Below, piece by piece: positions 36,526 to 45,845 of a stretch of DNA of 64,000 nucleotides (its first letter is position 1; each line of letters starts with the position of its first letter). Made by a program: the position numbers and the translations under genes. The stretch comes from Pseudomonas sp. 31-12 (GTDB taxonomy: Bacteria > Pseudomonadota > Gammaproteobacteria > Pseudomonadales > Pseudomonadaceae): positions 6,354,001 through 6,418,000 of the forward strand of contig NZ_CP029482.1 of NCBI RefSeq assembly GCF_003151075.1. The letters run 5' to 3'. Under the pieces are notes generated by a model. That model had not been told where the DNA came from, did not search any database, and saw nothing but the letters and a program-made list of their open reading frames with translations.

Positions 36526-36847
36526 GGCACAGATGCTCCAGGCAGTGCGAGAGAAGAACACAAGGCAACGCGTTACCCGACTAATCGGTTAGTTGGCAGC
36601 CGACCGACGGGTGATATAAAGAGACCCCGAAAAAAGCCCGAAGCCCGGGAGCGCCAGTGCGCGTGGGTTTCGAGCGTTTTCGGATGTCGTTTTTCCGCCC
36701 ACTACACGTAGGAAAAACCTGTAGGCAGCGACGATTTGTCGCAGATCTTATTCTTTGTTGATTGAACGTTCAATCAAAACAAAATAGACTGGCCTTCAAT
36801 CCGATAGACGTTTGACGTCCACCGGAAGGCCTAAGGAGATGTGCAAG
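36526..36847. promoter_or_regulatory. Divergent betT/betIBA control region
   Basis: These 322 bases hold the promoters for betT and betIBA, the BetI operator (36758-36777) and, near betT at 36581-36594, a second imperfect inverted repeat (ACTAATCGGTTAGT). Short ORFs in the region have no support. Confidence 0.7.
36758..36777. promoter_or_regulatory. BetI operator palindrome
   Basis: The 20-base sequence TTGATTGAACGTTCAATCAA is a perfect palindrome. Its core ATTGAACGTTCAAT is that of known BetI operators, and it lies about 70 bases before the betI ATG. Choline releases BetI, so betIBA, and perhaps the divergent betT, are derepressed. Confidence 0.9.
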
Positions 36848-37441
36848 ATGCCCAAGGTCGGTATGCAACCCATCCGCCGCCAGCAGTTGATCGAAGCCAC
36901 ATTGCAGGCGGTCGATCAGGTCGGAATGGGGGACGCCAGCATTGCGCTGATCGCCCGTTTGGCCGGTGTCTCGAATGGCATCATCAGTCACTATTTTCAG
37001 GACAAGAACGGCCTGATTGCTGCCACAGCGCAGTATCTGATGAGTGTCCTCAGCGAGAACGTCACCGCGCGCCGTCAGGCGCTGGAGGACAGCAGCCCGC
37101 GGGCGCACCTCCAGGTGATCATCGAAGGCAACTTCGACGCCAGCCAGGTCAATGGCCCGGCAATGAAAACCTGGCTGGCCTTCTGGGCCACCAGCATGCA
37201 CCACCCGTCTTTGCACAGGTTGCAGCGGATCAACGATCACCGCCTGTATTCCAACCTGTGCTGCCAGTTCCGCCGTGTACTGCCGCTGGATGATGCACGC
37301 AGCGCAGCACGAGGCCTGGCAGCCCTCATCGACGGTTTGTGGTTGCGCGGAGCCCTGTCGGGAGATGCTTTCGACACTGAGCAAGCGCACCAGATCGCTT
37401 ACGAATACATGGATTTCCAACTGGCCAAGCAGGTGAGTTAG
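36848..37441 (+). CDS. betI: TetR-family choline-responsive repressor BetI
   Basis: A 197-residue repressor. The N-terminal TetR helix-turn-helix reads [23 protein letters not shown] in sections (residues about 28-50), preceded by [20 protein letters not shown], the usual BetI beginning. The C-terminal ligand domain keeps [20 protein letters not shown] 36848 has AAGGAG about 10 bases upstream; the longer frame from 36812 would begin upstream of that site. First gene of betIBA. Confidence 0.95.
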   Translation: MPKVGMQPIRRQQLIEATLQAVDQVGMGDASIALIARLAGVSNGIISHYFQDKNGLIAATAQYLMSVLSENVTARRQALEDSSPRAHLQVIIEGNFDASQVNGPAMKTWLAFWATSMHHPSLHRLQRINDHRLYSNLCCQFRRVLPLDDARSAARGLAALIDGLWLRGALSGDAFDTEQAHQIAYEYMDFQLAKQVS

Positions 37442-37550
37442 AGCACACATAACCGCTCAACCCCTGAACTGCTACTGATCGGTGTTGCCACACCTATATG
37501 GCTTCACCGCAGTGGTCAACGCCAACCACTTATGCACTTGCGAGGACTTT

Positions 37551-39023
37551 ATGGCCCGTTTCGAACTGCAAAAACTCTACATCGATGGCGGCTACAGCGA
37601 CGCCAGCAGCGACGCCACTTTCGAAGCCATCAACCCGGCTAACGGAGAAGTCCTCGCAAAAGTACAGCGTGCGACCAAAGAAGACGTCGAACGCGCTGTG
37701 GTCAGCGCCGAAAAGGGCCAGAAAATCTGGGCCGCGATGACCGCCATGGAGCGTTCGCGCATCCTGCGTCGTGCCGTGGACATCCTGCGCGAGCGCAACG
37801 ATGAACTGGCAGCCCTGGAAACCCTGGACACCGGCAAGTCGTTCTCCGAAACCAAGTATGTCGACATCGTCACCGGTGCTGACGTGCTGGAATACTACGC
37901 AGGCCTGGTGCCCGCCATCGAAGGCGAGCAGATCCCGCTGCGTACCACGTCGTTCGTCTACACCCGTCGCGAGCCGCTGGGCGTCGTGGCCGGTATCGGC
38001 GCGTGGAACTACCCGATCCAGATCGCCCTGTGGAAATCCGCTCCTGCCTTGGCAGCCGGTAACGCGATGATCTTCAAGCCAAGCGAAGTCACTTCCCTGA
38101 CCACGCTGAAACTGGCCGAGATCTACACCGAAGCAGGCCTGCCAGCCGGCGTGTTCAACGTCCTGACCGGCAGCGGCCGTGAAGTCGGCACCTGGTTGAC
38201 CGAGCACCCGCGCATCGAAAAAATCTCCTTCACCGGCGGTACCGACACCGGCAAGAAGGTCATGGCCAGCGCTTCCGCTTCGTCGCTGAAAGACGTGACC
38301 ATGGAACTGGGCGGCAAATCCCCGCTGATCATCTTCGACGACGCCGACCTCGATCGCGCCGCCGACACCGCGATGATGGCCAACTTCTATAGCTCCGGCC
38401 AGGTCTGCACCAACGGCACTCGCGTGTTCGTACCGACTCACCTGAAAGCCGCTTTCGAAGCCAAAATCGCCGAGCGCGTTGCCCGTATCCGCATCGGCAA
38501 CCCGGAAGACGAAAACACCAACTTCGGCCCGCTGGTCAGCTTCGCCCACATGGAAAGCGTGCTGGGTTACATCGCCAAAGGTAAGGAAGAAGGCGCTCGC
38601 GTGCTGTGCGGCGGCGGTCGTCTGACCGAAGGCGAATTCGCCAAAGGCGCGTTCGTGGCACCGACCGTGTTCACCGACTGCACCGACGAGATGACCATCG
38701 TTCGCGAAGAAATCTTCGGCCCGGTGATGGCGATCCTGACTTACGACACCGAAGAAGAAGTGATCCGTCGTGCCAACGACACCGACTTCGGCCTGGCTGC
38801 CGGTATCGTCACCAAGGACCTGAACCGCGCTCACCGCGTGATTCATCAACTGGAAGCCGGTATCTGCTGGATCAACGCCTGGGGCGAGTCCGACGCCAAG
38901 ATGCCGGTCGGCGGCTACAAGCAGTCAGGCGTGGGCCGTGAGAACGGCATCAGCTCGCTGAACAACTTCACACGCATCAAATCGGTACAGGTCGAACTGG
39001 GCGATTACGCCTCGGTTTTCTGA
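37551..39023 (+). CDS. betB: Betaine aldehyde dehydrogenase BetB
   Basis: A 490-residue NAD(P)-dependent aldehyde dehydrogenase, oxidising betaine aldehyde to glycine betaine. The catalytic Glu lies in [11 protein letters not shown] (about residue 250) and the nucleophilic Cys in [14 protein letters not shown] (about residue 286), both intact; [13 protein letters not shown] is the cofactor loop. ATG 37551 starts [14 protein letters not shown] with GAGGA upstream. The 109-base gap to betI and a REPIN before betA are part of the operon. Confidence 0.96.
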   Translation: MARFELQKLYIDGGYSDASSDATFEAINPANGEVLAKVQRATKEDVERAVVSAEKGQKIWAAMTAMERSRILRRAVDILRERNDELAALETLDTGKSFSETKYVDIVTGADVLEYYAGLVPAIEGEQIPLRTTSFVYTRREPLGVVAGIGAWNYPIQIALWKSAPALAAGNAMIFKPSEVTSLTTLKLAEIYTEAGLPAGVFNVLTGSGREVGTWLTEHPRIEKISFTGGTDTGKKVMASASASSLKDVTMELGGKSPLIIFDDADLDRAADTAMMANFYSSGQVCTNGTRVFVPTHLKAAFEAKIAERVARIRIGNPEDENTNFGPLVSFAHMESVLGYIAKGKEEGARVLCGGGRLTEGEFAKGAFVAPTVFTDCTDEMTIVREEIFGPVMAILTYDTEEEVIRRANDTDFGLAAGIVTKDLNRAHRVIHQLEAGICWINAWGESDAKMPVGGYKQSGVGRENGISSLNNFTRIKSVQVELGDYASVF

Positions 39024-39051
39024 TCTGCGCGAAGTCTGGAGCGAACGCCAT

Positions 39052-39182
39052 TGTGGCGAGGGGATTTATCCCCGTTGTGCCGCGCAGCGGCCCCTATCCA
39101 GACACCGCGACTCTTCAGATAGAACCAGTCGCTGAGTTTACGACTGCTGCGCAGCCGGACGGGGATAAATCCCCTCACCACA
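39052..39182. repeat. REPIN between betB and betA
   Basis: TGTGGCGAGGGGATTTATCC and its complement (…GGGGATAAATCCCCTCACCA…) enclose a variable core. An operon-internal position again, 28 bases after betB, so it may set the betB:betA ratio. Confidence 0.88.
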
Positions 39183-39239
39183 GGTTGCGCGGCGTCAAGG
39201 CGATCTGCGACCTGACCAACTTCAAAGAGGGTGCATTCA

Positions 39240-40943
39240 ATGTCCCAAGAATTCGATTACATCATCATCGGTGCCGGCTCGGCCGGTAACACCCTGGCGA
39301 CCCGTCTGACTGAAGACGAAGGCGTCACCGTCCTGCTGCTCGAAGCAGGCGGCCCGGACTACCGTCTGGACTTCCGTACGCAAATGCCGGCCGCCCTGGC
39401 GTTCCCGCTGCAAGGCCGTCGGTACAACTGGGCCTACGAAACCGATCCAGAGCCACACATGGACGGTCGCCGGATGGAATGCGGTCGCGGCAAGGGCCTC
39501 GGCGGTTCTTCGCTGATCAACGGCATGTGCTACATCCGTGGCAACGCGATGGACTACGACAACTGGGCCAAGCTTCCAGGTCTGGAAGACTGGGATTACT
39601 TGAACTGCCTGCCGTATTTCCGCAAGGCTGAAACCCGCGACATCGGCCCGAACGACTACCACGGTGGCGACGGTCCGGTCAGCGTGACCACGCCGAAGGC
39701 CGGCAACAACCCGTTGTTCCACGCGATGGTTGAAGCAGGCGTGCAAGCCGGTTACCCGCGCACTGAAGACTTGAACGGTTACCAGCAAGAAGGCTTCGGC
39801 CCGATGGACCGTACCGTGACGCCGAACGGCCGTCGCGCCAGCACCGCTCGCGGTTACCTGGACGTCGCCAAGAAGCGTTCGACCCTGACCATCGTCACCC
39901 ACGCGTTGACCGACAAGATCCTGTTCGAAGGCAAGCGTGCCGTTGGCGTGCGTTACCTGATCGGCGCCGCTGAAGAGCGCGTTGAAGCCCGTGCCCGCAA
40001 AGAAGTACTGCTGTGCTCCGGCGCCATCGCTTCGCCGCAGATTCTGCAACGCTCCGGCGTCGGCCCGGCCGAACTGCTGAACAAGCTCGACATCCCGGTG
40101 GTCCATGACCTGCCAGGCGTCGGCGAAAACCTGCAGGATCACCTCGAGCTGTACCTGCAATACGCCTGCACCCAACCGGTCTCGCTGTACCCGTCGCTGC
40201 TCTGGTACAACCAGCCGGCCATCGGTGCCGAATGGCTGTTCAACGGCACCGGCATCGGCGCCAGCAACCAGTTCGAAGCCGGCGGTTTCATCCGTACCCG
40301 CGAAGAATTCGATTGGCCGAACATTCAGTACCACTTCCTGCCAGTTGCCATTAACTACAACGGCAGCAACGGCGTGAAAGAGCACGGTTTCCAGGCACAC
40401 ATGGGTTCCATGCGTTCGCCGAGCCGTGGTCGCATCCAGGCCAAGTCCAAGGATCCGCGCGAGTACCCAAGCATCCTGTTCAACTACATGGCCACCGAGC
40501 AGGACTGGCAGGAATTCCGCGACGGCATCCGCCTGACCCGTGAAATCATGCAACAGCCTGCACTGGACGCTTTCCGTGGCCGCGAAATCAGCCCGGGCAT
40601 CAACGTGCAAACCGATGAGCAGCTCGACAAGTTCATCCGCGAACACGCCGAAACCGCGTTCCATCCGTCCTGCTCGTGCAAGATGGGCACCGACGACATG
40701 GCCGTGGTCGATGGCGAAGGTCGTGTGCATGGCCTGCAAGCCCTGCGTGTGGTCGATGCCTCGATCATGCCGATCATCACCACCGGCAACCTGAATGCGC
40801 CAACGATCATGATCGCCGAGAAAATCGCCGACAAGATCCGTGGTCGCCAGCCATTGCCGCGCAGCAAGGCTGATTACTTCGTTGCCGGCGATGCGCCGGT
40901 GCGTGGCAAGCCGCTGCGGGATGTGAGCCTGACTGCCCAGTAA
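39240..40943 (+). CDS. betA: Choline dehydrogenase BetA
   Basis: A 567-residue FAD-dependent GMC oxidoreductase, membrane-associated, oxidising choline to betaine aldehyde. N-terminal FAD motif [22 protein letters not shown] signature region [21 protein letters not shown]-terminal active-site segment [11 protein letters not shown] with the catalytic His, and [20 protein letters not shown] 39240 ([11 protein letters not shown]) has AGAGGG upstream; an ATG three codons earlier is possible. Last gene of betIBA. Confidence 0.96.
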   Translation: MSQEFDYIIIGAGSAGNTLATRLTEDEGVTVLLLEAGGPDYRLDFRTQMPAALAFPLQGRRYNWAYETDPEPHMDGRRMECGRGKGLGGSSLINGMCYIRGNAMDYDNWAKLPGLEDWDYLNCLPYFRKAETRDIGPNDYHGGDGPVSVTTPKAGNNPLFHAMVEAGVQAGYPRTEDLNGYQQEGFGPMDRTVTPNGRRASTARGYLDVAKKRSTLTIVTHALTDKILFEGKRAVGVRYLIGAAEERVEARARKEVLLCSGAIASPQILQRSGVGPAELLNKLDIPVVHDLPGVGENLQDHLELYLQYACTQPVSLYPSLLWYNQPAIGAEWLFNGTGIGASNQFEAGGFIRTREEFDWPNIQYHFLPVAINYNGSNGVKEHGFQAHMGSMRSPSRGRIQAKSKDPREYPSILFNYMATEQDWQEFRDGIRLTREIMQQPALDAFRGREISPGINVQTDEQLDKFIREHAETAFHPSCSCKMGTDDMAVVDGEGRVHGLQALRVVDASIMPIITTGNLNAPTIMIAEKIADKIRGRQPLPRSKADYFVAGDAPVRGKPLRDVSLTAQ

Positions 40944-40967
40944 GACCGTTACACCGCGTCACGGCCA

Positions 40968-41060
40968 ATCGCGAGCAGGCTCGCTCCCACAAGGGATCTT
41001 CTGTGAACACAGATTCTGTGAACACCCAAGATCAACTGTGGGAGCGAGCCTGCTCGCGAT
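40968..41060. repeat. REPIN with internal direct repeat
   Basis: Arms ATCGCGAGCAGGCTCGCTCC and the complement ending CCTGCTCGCGAT. The spacer contains a tandem TTCTGTGAACACAGA / TTCTGTGAACACCC duplication. It follows betA. Confidence 0.9.
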
Positions 41061-41220
41061 GGGGCCTGACCAAACGCCCCACATTTCCCGGTTATCCCTT
41101 CCTACATCGCACCGCCCTTGATCCTACCCCCCGCCCAGGCCTAATCTAGCGCCACGCAAACGTTTCACCCCCCCTTCGCAACACCGCTGCACCGCCACTC
41201 CAGACCAAGGAGGTTCCTGA

Positions 41221-42663
41221 ATGTTCGATTTCCACCCCCAGCTCAAGCAGCGCTTCGCTGCCTTGCGCACGGGCGCTGAATTCTTTTCGCTGCGTTATGT
41301 GCGCGAGTCCGGCCAGTACCTGTCGGTGCGCAAGAATGTCGCCGAACCTCCAAGCCTGAGCCGTGACGAAGGCGCGATGCTGACCGTGCGCGTCAACGGC
41401 GTCGAAGCCTACGCCGCGACCAACGATCTGTCGCAACAAGGCCTGCAAGCCGCGCTGGAACGAGCCGAGCAACAAGCCCGCCGACTCAAGCCCCACGCCC
41501 TGCTCGACCTGCGCGAGCAAGCCGTCTCCAGCGACCGCGCCGACTACTTTTCGCCGAACCTCGACCAGCCCTTCCCGTCCCTGAGCGATTGCTACCAACT
41601 GCTCGGCGCCGAATCCGCGTCCGTGCCCAAGGACGAGCGTCTGGTGAACTGGCAGGTGAGCATCGGCATCACCCACGTCGAGCAGATCTACCTCAACAGC
41701 GCCGGCGCGGAACTGCGTCAGGCCCAACGTTTCGTCTACCCGGGCCTCGATGTCACCGCCTACGACGGCAGCGACAGCCAGACCCGCAGCCTGGGTCGCG
41801 AGAACTTTGGCCAGCAAGGCAGTGCCGATGTCATCAGCCGCTGCGGCCTCGTCGGTGCCGGCCCAAAAGTCGCCGATCAGGCGCTGCAATTACTGCTGGC
41901 GCCCAACACTCCGCAAGGCCCGCGCGATTTGCTGTTAATGCCCGACCAGATGATGCTGCAGATCCACGAATCCATAGGTCACCCGCTGGAACTGGATCGC
42001 ATCCTCGGCGATGAACGCAATTACGCCGGCACCAGTTTCGTCAATGCAGAAGACTTCGGTCATCTGCAATACGGCTCGAAACTGCTGAACGTAACCTTCG
42101 ATCCCGATATTCCCGAGCAACTCGCCAGCTACGGCCATGACGACGACGGCACGGCCGCGAGCAAGCAATTCCTGATCAAAGAAGGCCTGTTGCTGCGTCC
42201 ATTGGGCGGTGCGCTGTCGCAATTCCGTGCCGGCATGGACGGCGTCGCCAACAGCCGCGCCTGTGGCTGGAACCGTCCGCCGATCGACCGCATGGCCAAC
42301 CTGAACATCGAGCCCGGCGATCAGCCGCTGGAACAACTGATCGGCAACATCGAGCACGGCATTATGATGTCGACCAACCGTTCTTGGTCCATCGACGATG
42401 CGCGCAACAAGTTCCAGTTCGGTTGCGAATGGGCGCAGTTGATCGAAAACGGCGAGCTCAAAGGCGTGGTGAAGAACCCGAATTACCGGGCGATTTCCGC
42501 GCACTTCTGGAAGAGCCTCAGCGCCGTCGGCGACGCCAGCACCTTCAAGGTCCTGGGCACGCCGAACTGCGGCAAGGGCGAACCGAATCAGGTAATTCGC
42601 GTCGGCCATGCCTCGCCGGCCTGCGTGTTCAGCAACGTAGATGTATTTGGGGGAGACGCCTGA
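41221..42663 (+). CDS. TldD-like metalloprotease, zinc-binding subunit
   Basis: A 480-residue TldD/PmbA-family protein. The zinc motif HExxxH is present as HESIGHPLE (about residue 257), with the distal Cys-containing segment near the C-terminus. TldD/TldE heterodimers unfold and cleave peptides, for example in maturation of microcin B17 and removal of CcdA. This pair is separate from the housekeeping tldD/pmbA. The stop overlaps the next start as TGATG, so the partners are co-translated. Substrate unknown; no peptide-modification genes are near. Confidence 0.9.
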   Translation: MFDFHPQLKQRFAALRTGAEFFSLRYVRESGQYLSVRKNVAEPPSLSRDEGAMLTVRVNGVEAYAATNDLSQQGLQAALERAEQQARRLKPHALLDLREQAVSSDRADYFSPNLDQPFPSLSDCYQLLGAESASVPKDERLVNWQVSIGITHVEQIYLNSAGAELRQAQRFVYPGLDVTAYDGSDSQTRSLGRENFGQQGSADVISRCGLVGAGPKVADQALQLLLAPNTPQGPRDLLLMPDQMMLQIHESIGHPLELDRILGDERNYAGTSFVNAEDFGHLQYGSKLLNVTFDPDIPEQLASYGHDDDGTAASKQFLIKEGLLLRPLGGALSQFRAGMDGVANSRACGWNRPPIDRMANLNIEPGDQPLEQLIGNIEHGIMMSTNRSWSIDDARNKFQFGCEWAQLIENGELKGVVKNPNYRAISAHFWKSLSAVGDASTFKVLGTPNCGKGEPNQVIRVGHASPACVFSNVDVFGGDA

Positions 42664-44000
42664 TGAGTACGTCAAACACTCAGGCCGAGTCGTTCAAAGC
42701 CTTGGTCAATTGGCTGCGCGATGCGATTCGCGAGCCGGAGCAATTCACCCTCAGCTACGCCGCCGAGTCCTCGGCCTTCGTGCGCTTCAATCACGGCAAG
42801 GTGCGTCAGGCCGGTCAGGTGCAGCAAGCGAGCGTCGGTTTCAAATTGATTAACGAAGGCCGGCATGCCGACCTCAACATCACCCTGGCCGGTGATCAGG
42901 AAGTCGACCTTCAGCGGCTGGCCGAAGGTCTGCAACAATTGCGCGAAACCTTGCCGCTGCTGCCGCAGGATCCCTACCTGATGCTCAACAACAATGGTTG
43001 GCAGAGCAAGAACGTGCAAACGCATCCGCTGCCGGACACCGAGCAAGTGGTGGCCGAAATCACCCAAGCCGCCGAGGGTCTGGATCTGGTGGGTTTCTAC
43101 GCTGCCGGGCCGATCAGTCGTGGTTTCGCCAGTTCTTCGGGGGCCTTCGGCTGGCATCAGGCCAACAGCTTCAACTTCGATTTCAGTCTGTTCCACGACA
43201 ACGGCCAAGCGGTGAAAGCCAGCTACGCCGGGCACGACTGGAGCAGCGAAGGATTTGCCAGGCGATTTGCGCAGGCGCGCGAGCAGTTGGAATTCCTGGG
43301 CAAACCGCAACGCACCCTGGCGCCGGGTCAGTACCGCGCCTATCTGGCGCCGGCCGCCCTGGGGGAAATCATGGACATGCTGGGCTGGGGTGGTTTCTCG
43401 GCGCAGTCGATTGCCAGCAAACACAGTCCGTTGCAGAAGCTGTATGCGGGCGACAGTTCATTCAGTCCATTAGTGTCGGTCGATGAAAAGGTCAGCGGTT
43501 CCTTGAGCCCGGCGTTCTCCGGCGAAGGTTATCCGCGCAGCGATCTCGGCTTGATCGTCGAAGGCAAGGCCGGCGCGCAGATGGTCAGTTCACGCAGCGC
43601 CGCCGAGTACGGCCTGACCGCCAACGGCGCCAGCGGTGGTGAAATGCCGAGTGCGGTGAACATGGCAGCCGGCACGTTGCCTGACGCAGAGATTCTCAAG
43701 CAACTGGGCACCGGTTTGTACATCAGCAACCTCTGGTACCTGAACTACTCGGATCAACCGGCGGCACGCCTGACTGGCATGACGCGGTTTGCGACCTTCT
43801 GGGTCGAGAACGGCGAGATCCAGGCGCCGGTGAGCACCATGCGCTTTGATGACAGTGCCTACAGCTTGCTCGGTTCGCAGCTGGAAGCGTTGACCGAAGA
43901 ACGTGAGCTGATGTTGTCGGCCAGCACCTACAGCCAGCGGGCCACAGCTTCAGCGTTGTTGCCGGGCGCGCTCGTCAGCAAACTGACCTTGACCCTGTAA
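42663..44000 (+). CDS. TldE/PmbA-like partner subunit
   Basis: A 445-residue TldD/PmbA-family protein without the HExxxH zinc motif, as expected for TldE. Features: the N-terminal YAAESSAFVRFNHGKVRQAG region and the C-terminal TGLYISNLWYLNYSDQPAARL, LTGMTRFATFWVENGEI. It forms a heterodimer with the preceding product by analogy with TldD/TldE, in which only TldD carries the metal site. The first ATG overlaps the upstream stop by one base. Confidence 0.9.
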   Translation: MSTSNTQAESFKALVNWLRDAIREPEQFTLSYAAESSAFVRFNHGKVRQAGQVQQASVGFKLINEGRHADLNITLAGDQEVDLQRLAEGLQQLRETLPLLPQDPYLMLNNNGWQSKNVQTHPLPDTEQVVAEITQAAEGLDLVGFYAAGPISRGFASSSGAFGWHQANSFNFDFSLFHDNGQAVKASYAGHDWSSEGFARRFAQAREQLEFLGKPQRTLAPGQYRAYLAPAALGEIMDMLGWGGFSAQSIASKHSPLQKLYAGDSSFSPLVSVDEKVSGSLSPAFSGEGYPRSDLGLIVEGKAGAQMVSSRSAAEYGLTANGASGGEMPSAVNMAAGTLPDAEILKQLGTGLYISNLWYLNYSDQPAARLTGMTRFATFWVENGEIQAPVSTMRFDDSAYSLLGSQLEALTEERELMLSASTYSQRATASALLPGALVSKLTLTL

Positions 44001-44010
44001 ACACAAAACC

Positions 44011-44143
44011 TGTGGCGAGGAGGCTTGCCCCCGTTGGGCTGCGCAGCGGCCCCAAAACCAGCAAACGCGCTTCATCAGACATACCGCATTTGCCGGAACT
44101 ACGACTGCTTCGCAGCCGAACGGGGGCAAGCCCCCTCGACACA
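44011..44143. repeat. REPIN, TGTGGCGAGG family
   Basis: Arms TGTGGCGAGGAGGCTTGCCC and GGGGCAAGCCCCCTCGACACA enclose the usual GCTGCGCAGCGGCC and CGACTGCTTCGCAGCC motifs. It follows the TldE-like gene. Confidence 0.88.
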
Positions 44144-44174
44144 GGGCCCGAGCACTACCTGACGAAGAGGTCCC

Positions 44175-45602
44175 ATGCCCAACCGCCTGCCTCTCGACGC
44201 TGTCACCGCCCGCTGGGTGCCGTGGGTCGTCGCCATCGCTTTCTTCATGCAATCCCTCGACGGGACCATCCTCAACACCGCCCTGCCCGCCATGGCCCGC
44301 GACCTGGCCGAAGATCCGCTGCGCATGCAGGGCGTGATCATTGCCTACATGCTCACCGTCGCACTGCTAATCCCCGCCTCGGGCTGGATCGCCGACCGCT
44401 TCGGCACCAAGAAAATCTTCTTCGGCGCGATTCTGCTGTTCAGCCTCGGCTCGCTACTCTGTGCGTTGTCGAGCACCCTGAGCATGCTGATCGGCGCCCG
44501 GGTGATCCAGGGCCTGGGCGGTGCGCTGATGCTGCCGGTCGGCCGATTGGTGGTACTGCGCGCCTACCCGCGCTCGGAACTGGTGCGGATCATGGGCTTC
44601 ATCACCATTCCCGGCCTGCTCGGCCCGTTGATCGGCCCGACCATGGGCGGCTGGATGGTCGAATACCTGACCTGGCACTGGATCTTCCTGATCAACTTGC
44701 CGGTGGGCGCCGTCGGTTGCTACGCCGTATGGAGGTTCATCCCCGACCTGCGTGGCAGCGAACGCACCCGCTTCGACAGCCTCGGCTTCTTGCTGTTTGG
44801 CGCAGCGATGGTGCTGATCACCATCGCCATGGAAGGCCTCGGCGAACTGCACCTGCCGCACCTGCGCGTGATGTTGCTGCTGTTCGGCGGCATGGCGTGT
44901 CTGGCGGCGTATTGGCTGCGCGCCGGGCACATCGATAATCCGCTGTTCGCGCCGTCGCTGTTCAAGACCCGGACGTTTGCCGTGGGCATCCTCGGCAATC
45001 TGTTCGCCCGTTTGGGCAGCGGCGCCTTGCCGTTCCTTGTGCCGTTGCTGCTGCAAGTGGCGCTGGGTTATTCGCCGTCCCAGGCCGGGATGAGCATGTT
45101 GCCGCTGGCCGCTGCGGCGATGGTCGCCAAGTCGGTGGCGCGGCCGCTGATCGAGCGTCTGGGCTATCGCATTGTGCTCACCGGCAACACCCTGGCGCTG
45201 GGGCTGATGCTGGCGAGCATGGGCCTGGTCAGCGAGCAGACGCCGTACTGGCTGCTATTGGTGATGCTGTCGATTCTGGGGGCGATCAACTCCTTGCAGT
45301 TCACCGCCATGAACACCGTAACCCTGATCGACCTCGACGACGCCAGCGCCAGCAGCGGCAACAGCCTGCTGTCGGTGGTCGCGCAATTATCCCTGAGCCT
45401 CGGTGTTGCCTGTGCCGGCGCCTTGCTCGGCGGCTTTACCGCAGAGATCGGTAACGACGGTGTGGACACGGTGCTGGGTGCGTTCCAGCTGACCTTTGTA
45501 ACGGTCGGGATCATGGCGATGCTGGCCGCGACGATCTTCTCCCAGCTCTCAAAGGAAGACGGACGGCGCGTCAAACGTCCGGAAGAGCACATCGAACACT
45601 GA
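44175..45602 (+). CDS. mdtD: MdtD-like MFS multidrug transporter (DHA2 family)
   Basis: A 475-residue drug:proton antiporter with about 14 membrane segments. It starts with WVPWVVAIAFFMQSLDGTIL, the DHA2 motif D1 (FMQSLD.TI.NTALP), then GWIADRFGTKKIFF (motif A), and ARVIQGLGGALMLPVGRLV (motif B/C region). The length and sequence pattern are those of E. coli MdtD. There are no mdtABC or baeSR genes beside it, so it is a single-gene unit. Drug specificity is not known. Confidence 0.9.
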   Translation: MPNRLPLDAVTARWVPWVVAIAFFMQSLDGTILNTALPAMARDLAEDPLRMQGVIIAYMLTVALLIPASGWIADRFGTKKIFFGAILLFSLGSLLCALSSTLSMLIGARVIQGLGGALMLPVGRLVVLRAYPRSELVRIMGFITIPGLLGPLIGPTMGGWMVEYLTWHWIFLINLPVGAVGCYAVWRFIPDLRGSERTRFDSLGFLLFGAAMVLITIAMEGLGELHLPHLRVMLLLFGGMACLAAYWLRAGHIDNPLFAPSLFKTRTFAVGILGNLFARLGSGALPFLVPLLLQVALGYSPSQAGMSMLPLAAAAMVAKSVARPLIERLGYRIVLTGNTLALGLMLASMGLVSEQTPYWLLLVMLSILGAINSLQFTAMNTVTLIDLDDASASSGNSLLSVVAQLSLSLGVACAGALLGGFTAEIGNDGVDTVLGAFQLTFVTVGIMAMLAATIFSQLSKEDGRRVKRPEEHIEH

Positions 45603-45630
45603 ACCGGATACTCGTGGTGAATGATTTATC

Positions 45631-45762
45631 TGTGGCGAGGGGATTTATCCCCGTTGGATTGCGCAGCAATCCTGAGAAGGTTGATGCAGTCAGTCTGGCC
45701 CACCGAGGAGGCAGATCAAAGGGGCGCTACGCACCCCAACGGGGATAAATCCACTCGCCACA
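45631..45762. repeat. REPIN, TGTGGCGAGGGG family, decayed
   Basis: Left arm TGTGGCGAGGGGATTTATCC, right arm GGGGATAAATCCACTCGCCA with one mismatch, and a divergent core (GGCCCACCGAGGAGGCAGATC). It lies between mdtD and dbpA. Confidence 0.82.
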
Positions 45763-45845
45763 AGGTTTGCGTTCGTCCAGAACATTCGAGGTAAGTGACC
45801 GGGGACTGATACACTGCGCGACATTTTGTTTTGCAGGCCAGTCCC

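Noticed and set aside
36581..36594. Second BetI operator
   Set aside because: ACTAATCGGTTAGT lacks the GAACGTTC core and is not a perfect palindrome, so it was not called a BetI site.
34363..36711. 782-codon plus-strand frame opposite betT
   Set aside because: Begins in the choV terminator and REPIN and has a polar Q/H/R-rich product; betT has the BCCT signature on the other strand.
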